Position numbers and translations under genes: made by a program
Notes under the pieces: model-generated
The model's input: the letters and a program-made list of their open reading frames with translations, nothing else
Told to the model about the DNA's origin: nothing
The model's database searches: none
Shown: positions 55,163 to 63,602 of the stretch, piece by piece
How positions within the stretch are numbered: position 1 is the first letter of the stretch
Layout of the letters: every line of letters begins with the position of its first letter
Assembly (NCBI GenBank): GCA_030041155.1
Contig: JASHOJ010000194.1
Coordinates: forward strand, 1 to 63,602
Reading direction: 5' to 3'
DNA from: Candidatus Binataceae bacterium
GTDB taxonomy: Bacteria > Desulfobacterota > Binatia > Binatales > Binataceae
DNA: 63,602 nt

Positions 55163-55568
55163 CCAAGAACCTCCCTATCACGACAGCAAGTCGCGCCGTG
55201 TTCTTGAGCTGACACTCCCAAACCGTCAGCACCTTCCAGCCTCTCCTTCGAAGGGCGCGCATGTTGCGCTCATCGCGTGCCCTGTTGCCTTCCAGCTTCG
55301 GCAGCCAGAAATCGAGCCGTGACTTTGGCAGCCGCGCCAGCGCGCAATGCGCTGCCGGGTGACGATGCCAGAAACAACCGTGAACAAAAATAACCTTTTT
55401 TCCTTTGCGAAAAACCATGTCCGGGCATCCTGGTAAATCTCGCGCGTGCAGCCGGTACCGGTATCCGAGAGCGAAAACGAGCTTGCGCACGGAGACCTCT
55501 GGCTGCGTGTCCTTTCCGCGGACCCGCGCCATTCGTTCCGAGCGTTCCTTCCGGGACAGTGTGTCCAC
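55149..55568 (-). CDS. vsr: very short patch repair endonuclease (Vsr)
   Basis: 139 aa from a GTG at 55568 giving MDTLSRKERSERMARVRGKDTQPE, the usual Vsr start; the frame is open to 55790 but without homology. GCPDMVFRKGKKVIFVHGCFWHRHP carries the metal-binding Asp and the His/Trp residues that recognise T:G mismatches, and WLPKLEGNRARDERNMRALRRRGWKVLTVWECQL is conserved. It repairs T:G mismatches left when the methylated cytosine deaminates, fitting the C5 methyltransferase encoded next. Confidence 0.93.
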   Translation of the reverse strand: MDTLSRKERSERMARVRGKDTQPEVSVRKLVFALGYRYRLHARDLPGCPDMVFRKGKKVIFVHGCFWHRHPAAHCALARLPKSRLDFWLPKLEGNRARDERNMRALRRRGWKVLTVWECQLKNTARLAVVIGRFLDAER

Positions 55569-55870
55569 ATTCCTGCTCGTCCATCGGGCTTCAGAACAGC
55601 GGCAATTTGGTAACTGGTATACTGTTTGGTGATTTCTCGCACCAGACAAGCGAACCACGACTTTTCTCTTTGGCGAGGCTCTTAAGTGTTCTCTGTAGCT
55701 ATCGCCGGAAACCAAGTGTGCCCCGCACCGGCTCGGTTTTCCAGTCGTGCCCCTCCTTTTCTTATCCCGAAGCCTTGTTAGTTGCCTCACTTCTCCGTGA
55801 CGGATAGCAAGCTGTATAGCCTAGCTTGCTATGGTGACACGAAGAGCCGGGGAGCTGCTCGAGCGATTCG

Positions 55871-55899
55871 GAGTGTACTGACTTGCGCCTGTCCGCAAC
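55871..55899. repeat. direct repeat pair, copy a
   Basis: GAGTGTA-CTGACTTGC then GCCTGTCCGCAAC. Copy b differs by one extra A and one T/G change. Copies are 65 bp apart at the right edge of the restriction island. Confidence 0.6.
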
Positions 55900-55935
55900 C
55901 CACAACGCCTGCACGCTCGCGCTGTCGATTGCGTA

Positions 55936-55965
55936 GAGTGTAACTGACTGGCGCCTGTCCGCAAC
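55936..55965. repeat. direct repeat pair, copy b
   Basis: GAGTGTAACTGACTGGC then GCCTGTCCGCAAC. It ends two bases before the right flanking repeat of the island. Confidence 0.6.
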
Positions 55966-55967
55966 GC

Positions 55968-55994
55968 TCGCGACTAAGATGAGACTTACTTCAC
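55968..55994. repeat. right flanking direct repeat
   Basis: TCGCGACTAAGATGAG then ACTTACTTCAC. The last part is the reverse complement of the GTG AAG TAA end of the nitrate reductase gene. It is 25 of 27 identical to the left copy. Confidence 0.65.
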
Positions 55995-58130
55995 TATCAT
56001 CCGGCCGGAGGGCGCGGGGTCGTCCACACGGCGCACGCTTATAGCGCAGAATTTCAACTCCGGCTGCTCCGAAATCGAATCGCGAGCGCGCGTGGTCAGA
56101 TTGTTCGCCGCCTTGAAAAAGCCCCTCTGCCGTCCCCAGTGAAACGGGATGAAACACACGCCCCGCGCTATCTCGGCGGTCACCCGCGCCTGCGCGACAA
56201 ACAATCCGCGGCGCGAACGCACCTCCGCAAAGCATCCGTCGGTAATTCCGGCTGCTGCCGCGTCTTCGCTGTTGATCTGGATATATGGCTCGGGCACCGC
56301 TTTAACCAAAGCCGGCGCCGCACCGGTTCGGGTCATCGTATGCCACTGATTGCGGATTCTTCCGGTGGTCAGGATGAGCGGGAACGCGGCATCGGGCATC
56401 TCGGCCGGCGGCAGATTATCCACCGCTATAAAACGGGCGCGGCCATCCTGAGTGTTGAACTTGTAATCCGAATAAAGCCGCGGTGTCCCCGGATGATGCG
56501 GGTCCGGGCACGGCCACTGCACCGGACCGCTTCGCAGGCGCGCATATGATAACCCGCTGATATCGGTCGGACGCCCGCGCGTTAGCAGTTTGTACTCTTC
56601 GAACGCCGCTTCGGCGCTCGAAAAAGAGAATGCCTCACTGAAGCCCAATGCACGCGCCGCGCGCGCCGCTATCTCCCAATCGGGCAGCGCTTCGCCCGGC
56701 GGATCGACGAGCCGCGGCAAATAGCTTATGCGCCGCTCCGAGTTGGTCATCACGCCTTCCTTCTCGGGCCACTGCGCGGCGGGAAGGATCACGTCCGCGT
56801 ATGCCGCGGTGTCGGTATTTTCAAATGAATCCTGCACGACCACCAGCTCGGCATAGCGCAGAGCGCGATCGACCAGATCGAGATCCGGCATCGAGACGGC
56901 GGGATTGGTGCAAATGATCCAGATCGCCTTGACCGCGCCACGCGCGAGTCCTTCGAACATCGCAACCGCGCTGAGCCCGCGCCGAGCCGAGATGCGCTCG
57001 GGCTCGACGCCCCACAGATGCGCGACCTGCGCGCGATGCTCCGAGTCTTCGACTCGCCGGTAGCCGGGCAGCAGATGCGAGAGCCCGCCGACCTCTCGCC
57101 CGCCCATCGCGTTGGGCTGTCCAGTCAGCGAAAACGGACCGCATCCCGCGCGTCCGATGGCGCCGGAGGCGAGATGCAGATTGATTATCGCAAGCGCCTT
57201 CGCGGTTCCGCTGGTGGATTGGTTGACGCCCATGCTCCACAGCGTCATCGCCGCCTCGGCCCGTCCAAACCACCTGGCGGCGCGCGCTATCTCGCCTTCG
57301 GGCACCTGGCAAATTTGCGCGGCGCGCGCCTGCGGCCATTCGAGCACGCGATCACGCACCGCGCTCCAGCCAGTCGTGTGCTGCCGGATAAAATCGTCGT
57401 CGATCAAGCCTTCGCGAATCATGGTCGAAAGCATCGCGTTCAGGAGCGCGATATCGGTGCCGGGACGAATCGGCAGATGTAGATCCGCGAAGTCGGCGGT
57501 CTCGGTCCGCCGCGGATCGACTACGATTATCTTCACCCGCTCCGGATCGGCGCGCTTGCGCTTTTCAAGCCGGCGCGAGGTAATCGGATGACACCATGCG
57601 GTGTTGCTGCCGACGATCAGAAACAAGTCGGCAAGCTCGATATCCGCATATGCGCACGGCGGCCCATCGGATCCGAGCGCCATGGTGTACGCGGCAACCG
57701 CGCTCGACATGCAAAGCCGGCTGTTGGTGTCGAAATTGTTGGTTGAGAGAAATCCTTTCACCAGCTTGTTGAACACGTAGTAGTCTTCGGTCATGAGCTG
57801 GCCGGAGCCGTAGAATGCGATCGCGTCGGGACCGGAACTCGCGATAATCGCGCGCAGTCGCCGCGCCACATAGTCGAGCGCATCGTCCCATGATTTCCGC
57901 ATCAACGCTCCGCCGCGGCGCTCACGCACCAGCGGATACAGCGCGCGGCCGGAAGGCCGAATAGTCGGCGCAAGGTGAACCGCCTTGGCGCAAATCTCGC
58001 CGAAATTCGCCGGATGGCGCGCATCGCCGCGGATTCTCGAAACCGAGCCGCCTTCGATCGCGACGCTCACTCCGCATCCGACGCCGCAGTAAGGGCAGAT
58101 GCTGCCGGATGCGCGTGCGGCATCCTTCAT
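55986..58130 (-). CDS. nasA: assimilatory nitrate reductase catalytic subunit
   Basis: 714 aa from the ATG at 58130. The [4Fe-4S] site is CPYCGVGC (12-19) plus Cys47 (GEICAKA). The molybdenum-ligand Cys lies in NSRLCMSSAV. Molybdopterin-binding domains follow (LFLIVGSNTAWCHP, IRPGTDIALLNAM, GQPNAMGGREVGG), and the C-terminal dinucleotide domain includes GRIRNQWHTMTRTG. It reduces nitrate to nitrite for assimilation in the cytoplasm. It has no C-terminal BFD-like domain. It starts 4 bp after the nirD stop. Confidence 0.93.
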   Translation of the reverse strand: MKDAARASGSICPYCGVGCGVSVAIEGGSVSRIRGDARHPANFGEICAKAVHLAPTIRPSGRALYPLVRERRGGALMRKSWDDALDYVARRLRAIIASSGPDAIAFYGSGQLMTEDYYVFNKLVKGFLSTNNFDTNSRLCMSSAVAAYTMALGSDGPPCAYADIELADLFLIVGSNTAWCHPITSRRLEKRKRADPERVKIIVVDPRRTETADFADLHLPIRPGTDIALLNAMLSTMIREGLIDDDFIRQHTTGWSAVRDRVLEWPQARAAQICQVPEGEIARAARWFGRAEAAMTLWSMGVNQSTSGTAKALAIINLHLASGAIGRAGCGPFSLTGQPNAMGGREVGGLSHLLPGYRRVEDSEHRAQVAHLWGVEPERISARRGLSAVAMFEGLARGAVKAIWIICTNPAVSMPDLDLVDRALRYAELVVVQDSFENTDTAAYADVILPAAQWPEKEGVMTNSERRISYLPRLVDPPGEALPDWEIAARAARALGFSEAFSFSSAEAAFEEYKLLTRGRPTDISGLSYARLRSGPVQWPCPDPHHPGTPRLYSDYKFNTQDGRARFIAVDNLPPAEMPDAAFPLILTTGRIRNQWHTMTRTGAAPALVKAVPEPYIQINSEDAAAAGITDGCFAEVRSRRGLFVAQARVTAEIARGVCFIPFHWGRQRGFFKAANNLTTRARDSISEQPELKFCAISVRRVDDPAPSGRMIVK

Positions 58131-58134
58131 CGAT

Positions 58135-58497
58135 CTATTCGCCGCCCGAAACCGCCACGTGAATCGCGGCGCCGCGCAATTCCACGCGATGGTGCCGCAC
58201 CCGCAGCTCATTCGATATTCCGGCGCCGTCGCGCAGCGAGAACTTGAACGCGTGCAGCGGACATACAACCGCTTCGCGTCCGGTATTGAAGTCGATCCCG
58301 ACCAAGCCCGCGCCGAGCGGGCCGCCGCGATGCGGGCAGGAGTTATCGAGCGCGAAAATTCGGCCGTCGCGCAACCTGAACAGCGCGATCGCTTTACCGC
58401 CAACCGTGAAACATCGTCCCTGCCCCGGCGGAATCGACTCGATCTCCGTCACGAACACGGGCGCGTTTTCGCCTTCCTGGGTTGTCTGCAGGATCAT
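58135..58497 (-). CDS. nirD: nitrite reductase small subunit (Rieske, NirD)
   Basis: 120 aa. Rieske motifs CPHRG (Cys54, His56) and CPLH (Cys79, His82) bind the [2Fe-2S] centre. The segment GKAIALFRLRDGRIFALDN is typical of NirD. It works with NirB to reduce nitrite to ammonium with NAD(P)H. The ATG at 58497 is chosen over 58611, which would overlap nirB. Confidence 0.92.
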   Translation of the reverse strand: MILQTTQEGENAPVFVTEIESIPPGQGRCFTVGGKAIALFRLRDGRIFALDNSCPHRGGPLGAGLVGIDFNTGREAVVCPLHAFKFSLRDGAGISNELRVRHHRVELRGAAIHVAVSGGE

Positions 58498-58520
58498 AAT
58501 AAAAATCCATGTTCGACCTT

Positions 58521-61007
58521 TTAGGGATTGCCGCGTATCGAGGCGGCGCCTTCCACTGCGATCGCCTCCGCGAACTGAGTCGGCTCGAAAGGCGCCGCGC
58601 CTTCGCTCCACGGGTCGCGATAAGCGGCGGCCGCGGCCTCGACTTCGCGGTCGAGGCGATCCGCATCGCCATCCGAGTCGTCGATCAGGACCTCGCGCAG
58701 GCGCTTGATTCCGACTCTCTCCACGAATGCGTAGCAGCGCTCCGCGTAGCGCGCATTCTCGCGATAGTACTGGATGAAGCGGCCCATGATCTTAAGCGCT
58801 TCATCCTGCGATTTGACGGCCGCGAGCAGATCCGCGGCCCGCACCCGCGACCCGGCGGCGCCGCCGACGTGAATCTGCCAGCCGCCTTCGATCGCCACCA
58901 CGCCGACGTCCTTAACCGTGGCTTCCGCGCAGTTGCGAGCGCATCCGCTGGCCGCAAACTTCATCTTGTGCGGAGTCTCGATTCCCTGGAAACGCTTTTC
59001 GATCGCGATACCGAGCCGGGTTGAGTCACCCACTCCGTAGCGGCAGAACTCGACGCCCACGCAGGTCTTGCAGGTGCGAAAAGCCTTGGTGTAGGCATGC
59101 CCGCTCGGCATCTTGAGGTCGCGCCAGATCGCTGGCAGATCGCTTTTGCCGACGCCGAGCAGATCGATTCTCTGCCCGCCGGTTATCTTGATCATTCGCG
59201 CGTGGTACTTCTCCGCCGCATCCGCGATTCGCCGGAGTTCAGCCGGCGAAGTGACACCGCCGTAGATTCGCGGGATGACCGAGAACGTGCCGTCGTTCTG
59301 AATATTGGCGTGAACCCGATCGTTGATGAAGCGCGCGTCGCGCTCATCCACGTAGCCGCGCCCCCATATGGTCTTGAGCAATGACGCGAGACCGGGTTTG
59401 CTCTCCGGATCATCCACCCCGATGCCGAGCCGGCTAAGCACCGCGCTTACGCTTCTGAGTTCAAGCCGTTTTATCTCGCGCACCAGCGCGGGCTTGTCGA
59501 GCGGCACCGCCTTTACATAGTACGAGGCCGCTGGGTCGGCGCGATCGCTTCCGTACGCCGCCATCATCGCCTCGAGATGCGATTTGCATCCGCCGCATCC
59601 GGTGCCCGCCCTGGTGATGGCGCACAGATCGTCAAGCGCGGCTCCCGCGCGGATATGTTCCACCAGCACCGACTTGCGTACCTGATGGCAGGTGCATACC
59701 ACCGCCGACTCGGCCATCGCCTCGACCGCTGCGTTTGGATCGCCTGCACCAGCGCGGCTGAAGAGCAGCTCGGAATGCCGCCTGGGCAATTCGATTTCGC
59801 GCTCGTACGCATCGATAAGCGTGCTCGCGGCGTCGGTGTCGCCAAGCAGGATCGCACCAACTAGCTTGCCGCCGCTCACGACCAGTTTCTTGTAAACTCC
59901 GAGTTCAGGCTCGACGTAGCGCGTGACCGTATGCCCCTCGCCACCCATCGCGCGTCCATCGCCTATCGAGACCAGATCCACGCCCATCACCTTGAGCCGA
60001 GTCGACAACTTCGATCCGGCATACGCCGCGGCGGGACTGCTGCCGGTCAAGTTATCGGCGAGAACGCGCGCCTGCTCGTATAGCGGCGCGACCAGGCCGT
60101 AGACCCGGCCGCGATGCTCCACGCATTCACCCACAGAGTAGATTGCTGGATCCGAGGTGCGCATCCGATCGTCGCAGACGATGCCGCGTTCGACGCGCAG
60201 TCCCGCCTCAACGGCGAGACGGACGTTAGGCCGGATACCGCAGCTAATCACGACCATGTCGGTTTCAATCTCGGTTCCGTCTTTGAAGCGCAGCCCCTGG
60301 GCGGCGCCATTTCCCAGTACCCGCTCAGTCGCCTTCTCGAACAGGATCTCAAGACCCATCGCTTCCATCGTTCGCGCCAGCAGAGCGGCGGACTCCGGAT
60401 CGAGTTGCTGCGCCATCAGGTAAGGCATCACCTCAACGACGGTGACTTTCAGGTTGTGGCCCAAAAGGCCGCGCGCCGCTTCCAGACCCAGAAGACCGCC
60501 GCCGATCACAGCGGCGCGCCTGCGGCCTTTCGCGTAGGAGGCGATAAGGCGGCAATCATCGATAGTGCGAAACACGAACACGCCCGGCGTCGCGACGTTC
60601 GCGATGTCGGGCACCAGCGGCAGGCTGCCAGTCGCGATGATCAGGTAGTCGTAGCTTTGCGCAGCACCGCTTTCAGTGAGGACCAGTTTTCGCGCGCAAT
60701 CGATCGACGCGATTTTCTCGCCGATGCGAAGGTCGATTTGGCGTTCGGCGAACCACGAAAGCGAATTGAGAAAGATCCCTTCCGGATTCTTCGCGCCGGC
60801 CAGCACGTCCGACAGCAGAATCCGGTTGTACACCGCGTAGGGCTCCGCCGCGTACATCGTGATCGCAAACCGCGATGGTGCGCGTGCTTCGATCTCCTCG
60901 ATCGCGCGCGCGCCCGCCATCCCGCCGCCAATCACAAGTAGCTTTTCCCGCGCGCTCACCAGCTTCGGCACCGTGCTTTGCAAATTGAAAACGCACGCCG
61001 CAGCCAT
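58521..61007 (-). CDS. nirB: NAD(P)H-dependent nitrite reductase large subunit (NirB)
   Basis: 828 aa. FAD/NAD-binding domains (LLVIGGGMAGARAIEEIE, AAVIGGGLLGLEAARGL, YSVGECVEHRG) are followed by a BFD-like [2Fe-2S] domain (CTCHQVRK and CGGCKSH) and the siroheme/[4Fe-4S] reductase domains with CVGVEFC and GCARNC supplying the four cluster Cys. It reduces nitrite to ammonium. The start is uncertain: the ATG at 61007 is used, but GTGs at 60971 or 60959 lie nearer the first motif. First gene of nirB-nirD-nasA. Confidence 0.93.
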   Translation of the reverse strand: MAAACVFNLQSTVPKLVSAREKLLVIGGGMAGARAIEEIEARAPSRFAITMYAAEPYAVYNRILLSDVLAGAKNPEGIFLNSLSWFAERQIDLRIGEKIASIDCARKLVLTESGAAQSYDYLIIATGSLPLVPDIANVATPGVFVFRTIDDCRLIASYAKGRRRAAVIGGGLLGLEAARGLLGHNLKVTVVEVMPYLMAQQLDPESAALLARTMEAMGLEILFEKATERVLGNGAAQGLRFKDGTEIETDMVVISCGIRPNVRLAVEAGLRVERGIVCDDRMRTSDPAIYSVGECVEHRGRVYGLVAPLYEQARVLADNLTGSSPAAAYAGSKLSTRLKVMGVDLVSIGDGRAMGGEGHTVTRYVEPELGVYKKLVVSGGKLVGAILLGDTDAASTLIDAYEREIELPRRHSELLFSRAGAGDPNAAVEAMAESAVVCTCHQVRKSVLVEHIRAGAALDDLCAITRAGTGCGGCKSHLEAMMAAYGSDRADPAASYYVKAVPLDKPALVREIKRLELRSVSAVLSRLGIGVDDPESKPGLASLLKTIWGRGYVDERDARFINDRVHANIQNDGTFSVIPRIYGGVTSPAELRRIADAAEKYHARMIKITGGQRIDLLGVGKSDLPAIWRDLKMPSGHAYTKAFRTCKTCVGVEFCRYGVGDSTRLGIAIEKRFQGIETPHKMKFAASGCARNCAEATVKDVGVVAIEGGWQIHVGGAAGSRVRAADLLAAVKSQDEALKIMGRFIQYYRENARYAERCYAFVERVGIKRLREVLIDDSDGDADRLDREVEAAAAAYRDPWSEGAAPFEPTQFAEAIAVEGAASIRGNP

Positions 61008-61264
61008 TCACGCCACAGCGCCACCACCGTTCAGCAAATGCGATGCCGTCGCGGACTGAGAACACGGCTGGCGAAATAGTTGAAAATAGCCCGAATTCGA
61101 TTTCAGCTTTGAGACTTGCGCTGCGGCGGGATGCACGATTGATCGGCATCTGCACGCCGCGCAAGCTATCGGCGGACTATTAAATCGACAGCGCGCGGAT
61201 CGATCATCTGGAGCCGGATGCGGGGCACTGATACGAACTACAGCGCGATGCATTAGAGGTTCTG

Positions 61265-61813
61265 ATGAGACAGCTCAAGGTTTTTGAATCGATCTCGGTT
61301 GATGGTTATTTCGCCGATTCGAACGGTGAAATCGATTGGGCGCACGCCGGAAGGGACGACGCCGAATTTGCAAACTGGGTGGGCGGCAACGCGAACTCAG
61401 GTGGAGAACTGCTGTTCGGCCGCAAAACATATCAGATGATGGAAGCCTTCTGGCCGACTCCAATGGCCGCCGAGCAAATGCCGGAGGTCGCCAAGGGCAT
61501 GAACGAGCGCCGCAAGTATGTCGCCTCCAGGACGATCATTCCCGCTTGGAGTAACACGCACTTGTTGCAAGGCGAGCTGTCTAAGGCGGTTCGGGAATTG
61601 AAGGATAGCAACGGGCCGGACATCGTGGTCCTGGGTAGCGGAACCGTGGTGGCGCAGCTAATCGACGCAGGGTTGGTGGACAGCTATCAATTCGTCATTA
61701 TCCCGGTTGCGTTGGGTAGCGGACGCCGCTTGTTCCCCAAAGACTGCAAGCTCCGCCTCGTCGATTCTCGAGTATTCCGATGCGGTAATGTTGCGCTTAC
61801 CTACGCGGCCTGA
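61265..61813 (+). CDS. RibD C-terminal/dihydrofolate reductase-like protein
   Basis: 182 aa. RQLKVFESISVDGYFADSNGEIDW, ELLFGRKTYQMMEAFWP, KYVASRTI and DIVVLGSGTVVAQLIDAGLVDSYQFVIIPVALGSGRRLF form the DHFR-like NADPH-binding fold of the YyaP/YwjB group. These are orphan reductases of unknown substrate, often regulated alone. Its 3' end overlaps the convergent transporter gene by 13 bp. Confidence 0.9.
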   Translation: MRQLKVFESISVDGYFADSNGEIDWAHAGRDDAEFANWVGGNANSGGELLFGRKTYQMMEAFWPTPMAAEQMPEVAKGMNERRKYVASRTIIPAWSNTHLLQGELSKAVRELKDSNGPDIVVLGSGTVVAQLIDAGLVDSYQFVIIPVALGSGRRLFPKDCKLRLVDSRVFRCGNVALTYAA

Positions 61814-63114
61814 TGGACGCTTCTTGAGGAATGCTCGAAGCGGCGGAGCACGAGTGCCAGAACGCCGGCTGCTGCCAGGGCGATTGCGAGCACCGCGAGG
61901 GCGGCGCTGAAACCGCGCGTGGCTTCGCGAACCAGACCTACCGCATACGGTCCGAAAAATCCGCCCAGATTTCCAACCGAGTTGATCAACGCGATCCCGC
62001 ACGCCGCCGCGCTGCCGGAGAGAAATTCGGAAGGTACCGCCCAGAATGGGCCGCATGCGCTGAAAATTCCCGCCGCACCGATCGTTATTGCAGCGAGCTC
62101 CAGCGCGGGCGTCGGCGCTATCGCCGCGAGCGCAAAACCGGCGGCTCCGGCGAATACCGACAGCGCAACCGCGAGGGCGCGATTACCGGTCCGATCGGAA
62201 ATTCTGCCCACCCACACCATCGCAATCGCGGCGGCCACGAATGGAATCGCGGCAAGCAGCCCGACCACGAAATCGCCGCTCTGATGAAACCCTTTAATTA
62301 TCTGCGGCAGCCAGAAACTCACCCCATAAACGCCGAACACGGTGCCGAAATAGATCGCCGCGAGCAGCCATACGCGCGGATCCGCAAAACCCTGCTTCAG
62401 ATTTAAGGCATGCGGAACGCCGCCGCTGTCGCGCGCCACCGCCTCCGCTATCGCCGCGTGCTCCGGCCCCGAGAGCCACGCCGCCTCGTCCGGTCCGTCA
62501 GGCAGGCGCGCCGCGACAACTATCCCGAGCACGATCGCGGGAACGCCTTCGAGTACGAACAGCCACTGCCATCCCGCCAGGCCAAGCGCTCCGTGCATGG
62601 TCAGAATCGCGCCGGAGATCGGTCCCGCAACGATTCCCGCGATTGCCGCGGCGGTCATGAACAGCGCGATCGCGCGGGCGCGTTCGTGGGCGGGAAACCA
62701 GAATGTCAAATACAAGATGACGCCGGGAAAAAACCCCGCCTCCGCGACGCCCAGCAGAAAGCGCATCAGATAGAAGCTCGCGGCGCCGCGCACCTCCATC
62801 ATCGCGATCGCCACGATGCCCCACGAAATCATTATCCGCGCGATCCATCGGCGCGCGCCGACTCGCGCCAGAATCAGATTGCTTGGAATCTCAAAGATGA
62901 AATATCCGGCGAAGAACAACCCCGCGCCGAAGCCGTACACCGCGTCGGTGAGGCCGAGCGCGCGATTCATCTCCAGCGCGGCGAAGCCGACATTGATTCG
63001 ATCCACGTAGGCGACGACATAGAGGACAAACAAAAGCGGCAGCAGCCGGCGCCGTGCTTTCGCGAGCGCCGTCGCCTCGGGCGCAATCAGGTTCTTTTCT
63101 GGCAGAGCGCTCAT
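61801..63114 (-). CDS. MFS transporter, anion:cation symporter type
   Basis: 437 aa from the ATG at 63114, twelve helices. LYVVAYVDRINVGFAALEMNRALGLTDAVYGFGAGLFFAGYFIFEIPSNLILARVGAR and FLLGVAEAGFFPGVILYLTFWFPAHERARA are the marks of the ACS family, whose members carry organic anions such as hexuronates, phthalate or tartrate. It does not resemble NarK nitrate carriers. The frame extends to 63171 without homology. Confidence 0.9.
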   Translation of the reverse strand: MSALPEKNLIAPEATALAKARRRLLPLLFVLYVVAYVDRINVGFAALEMNRALGLTDAVYGFGAGLFFAGYFIFEIPSNLILARVGARRWIARIMISWGIVAIAMMEVRGAASFYLMRFLLGVAEAGFFPGVILYLTFWFPAHERARAIALFMTAAAIAGIVAGPISGAILTMHGALGLAGWQWLFVLEGVPAIVLGIVVAARLPDGPDEAAWLSGPEHAAIAEAVARDSGGVPHALNLKQGFADPRVWLLAAIYFGTVFGVYGVSFWLPQIIKGFHQSGDFVVGLLAAIPFVAAAIAMVWVGRISDRTGNRALAVALSVFAGAAGFALAAIAPTPALELAAITIGAAGIFSACGPFWAVPSEFLSGSAAACGIALINSVGNLGGFFGPYAVGLVREATRGFSAALAVLAIALAAAGVLALVLRRFEHSSRSVHQAA

Positions 63115-63602
63115 TCGTCGGCGCGCATTGTAGCAGCGCGGCGCACGGGTAATTAACCGCTGTTTCAGCACTCTCGGAGGCGCCGTTTGGCTGTCAGAAT
63201 GTGACCCGCGGCCAACTCGCGGTTAACATTGAAAAGCGGCACAAAAGCGAAAATGCGGTTTAACGGCTTTAGAGCCCTCGAAAATCGCCGGACCGTAAGC
63301 AAGGCCACCCAAAGCGTTGCCAACGCTTTCCTGAGCCCGCAAGGGGCCTTTAACGGGCATTCCCGGAGACCATCGATGTCCCGTTTCCTGGTTCGGACCA
63401 ACCGAATCGCAAAAACGATGGTTTCAGTCCACTTTCTGTCAGCATAAAAACACAGGTTTTCGATTATTGTTCGCCTTGATGCTCACATCTAGTGGACAGA
63501 GCCGAGGATTTGGAGAGCCCTGACGCTCGAATTAAAGTGCCTGTGGCGTGCGCTTTTCAGAAAATGAAGCGGCGGGTGTTGATGCTGATGAGAATGCCCA
63601 TC
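63115..63602. other. non-coding end of the window
   Basis: 488 bp without a convincing gene. Short frames on both strands (63165-63401 minus, 63229-63447 plus) lack ribosome sites and domain character. An ATG near 63565 could open a gene that leaves the window, but too little is present to judge. Confidence 0.4.

Larger units (their letters stand above)
55569..55985. other. non-coding upstream region of the restriction operon
   Basis: 417 bp holding the presumed vsr promoter in a lower-GC stretch (around 55600-55680, with TATAC-type words), a pair of direct repeats at 55871-55899 and 55936-55965, and most of the right flanking repeat at 55968-55994. No controller-protein gene or coding frame with a ribosome site was found. 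Confidence 0.5.
53006..55994. mobile_element. restriction-modification island bracketed by direct repeats
   Basis: The block holding the endonuclease, methyltransferase and vsr genes is bounded by two near-identical copies of a 26-27 bp word (53006-53031 and 55968-55994). The right copy contains the last codons and stop of the nitrate reductase gene. Removing one copy and the middle would join nitrate reductase to the CmcJ-like gene. No integrase is present, so the mode of transfer is unknown. Confidence 0.55.

Noticed and set aside
60114..60941. 275-codon plus-strand frame opposite nirB
   Set aside because: Shadow of the FAD domain of nirB, His/Arg-rich with no recognisable fold.
62410..63156. 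248-codon plus-strand frame opposite the MFS gene
   Set aside because: Arg/His-rich shadow of a membrane protein gene.

Overview
The window reads as a chromosomal segment of a fairly high-GC, Gram-negative bacterium. Supporting features are a Wza-type outer-membrane export lipoprotein, several lipoproteins and signal-peptide proteins, a CIRCE-controlled groESL operon, frataxin (CyaY), an NADH-dependent assimilatory nitrate/nitrite operon, and a bacterial Ku/ligase repair pair. No rRNA, tRNA or CRISPR array was seen. The lineage cannot be fixed from the sequence; an uncultured soil or groundwater Desulfobacterota/Binatota-like organism would fit, but this is only a guess.

Region 1 (1-11.9 kb) is housekeeping: a gene tail and a methyltransferase, a divergent VWA-like exported protein, cyaY, a DinB protein, a membrane methyltransferase divergent from a TetR regulator with a palindromic operator between them, groES-groEL with promoter, CIRCE and terminator, a receiver-like protein lacking its phospho-acceptor Asp, a SbcD-like phosphoesterase, DAHP synthase, an exported hypothetical, a UdgX-type uracil-DNA glycosylase and a small lipoprotein.

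Region 2 (12.0-40.3 kb) is a large exopolysaccharide/O-antigen locus. rfbA, rfbB and rfbC lie on the minus strand. A plus-strand operon follows: rfbF, two SDR enzymes, a second RmlC, a cupin, a methyltransferase, a Gfo/Idh oxidoreductase, a GMC oxidoreductase and an exported glycosidase-like protein. A long minus-strand block then holds a cupin, a Wzz/GumC chain-length protein, a Wza export protein, an ABC flippase-like transporter, a CpsD tyrosine kinase, six GT2 glycosyltransferases (five of them tandem paralogues) and a Wzy/ligase. Upstream of it is an unusual two-domain protein: a 2OG-Fe(II) oxygenase-like domain whose metal-binding HxD is HxG, fused to a LIC12192-like 'sporadic carbohydrate cluster' domain. 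A divergent initiating sugar-phosphate transferase closes the locus.

Region 3 (40.4-45.9 kb) has an SDR gene divergent from a TetR gene with three 15-bp palindromes between them, then a DPPR-synthase-like UbiA enzyme coupled to a GT-C-like membrane transferase, divergent from a third TetR gene with a 26-bp palindrome.

Region 4 (46.0-52.1 kb) carries Ku and a stand-alone LigD-type ligase (a minimal NHEJ set), a YeiH-type transporter and three small cysteine-rich proteins. Two of these are micro-genes of 55 and 26 codons: a metallothionein and a SEC-C protein.

Region 5 (52.1-63.6 kb) has a CmcJ-like gene, then a compact vsr / C5-methyltransferase / Eco29kI-like endonuclease island bracketed by about 26-bp direct repeats, one of which is the 3' end of the nitrate reductase gene. 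After it come nasA, nirD and nirB, a RibD/DHFR-like gene and an MFS transporter.
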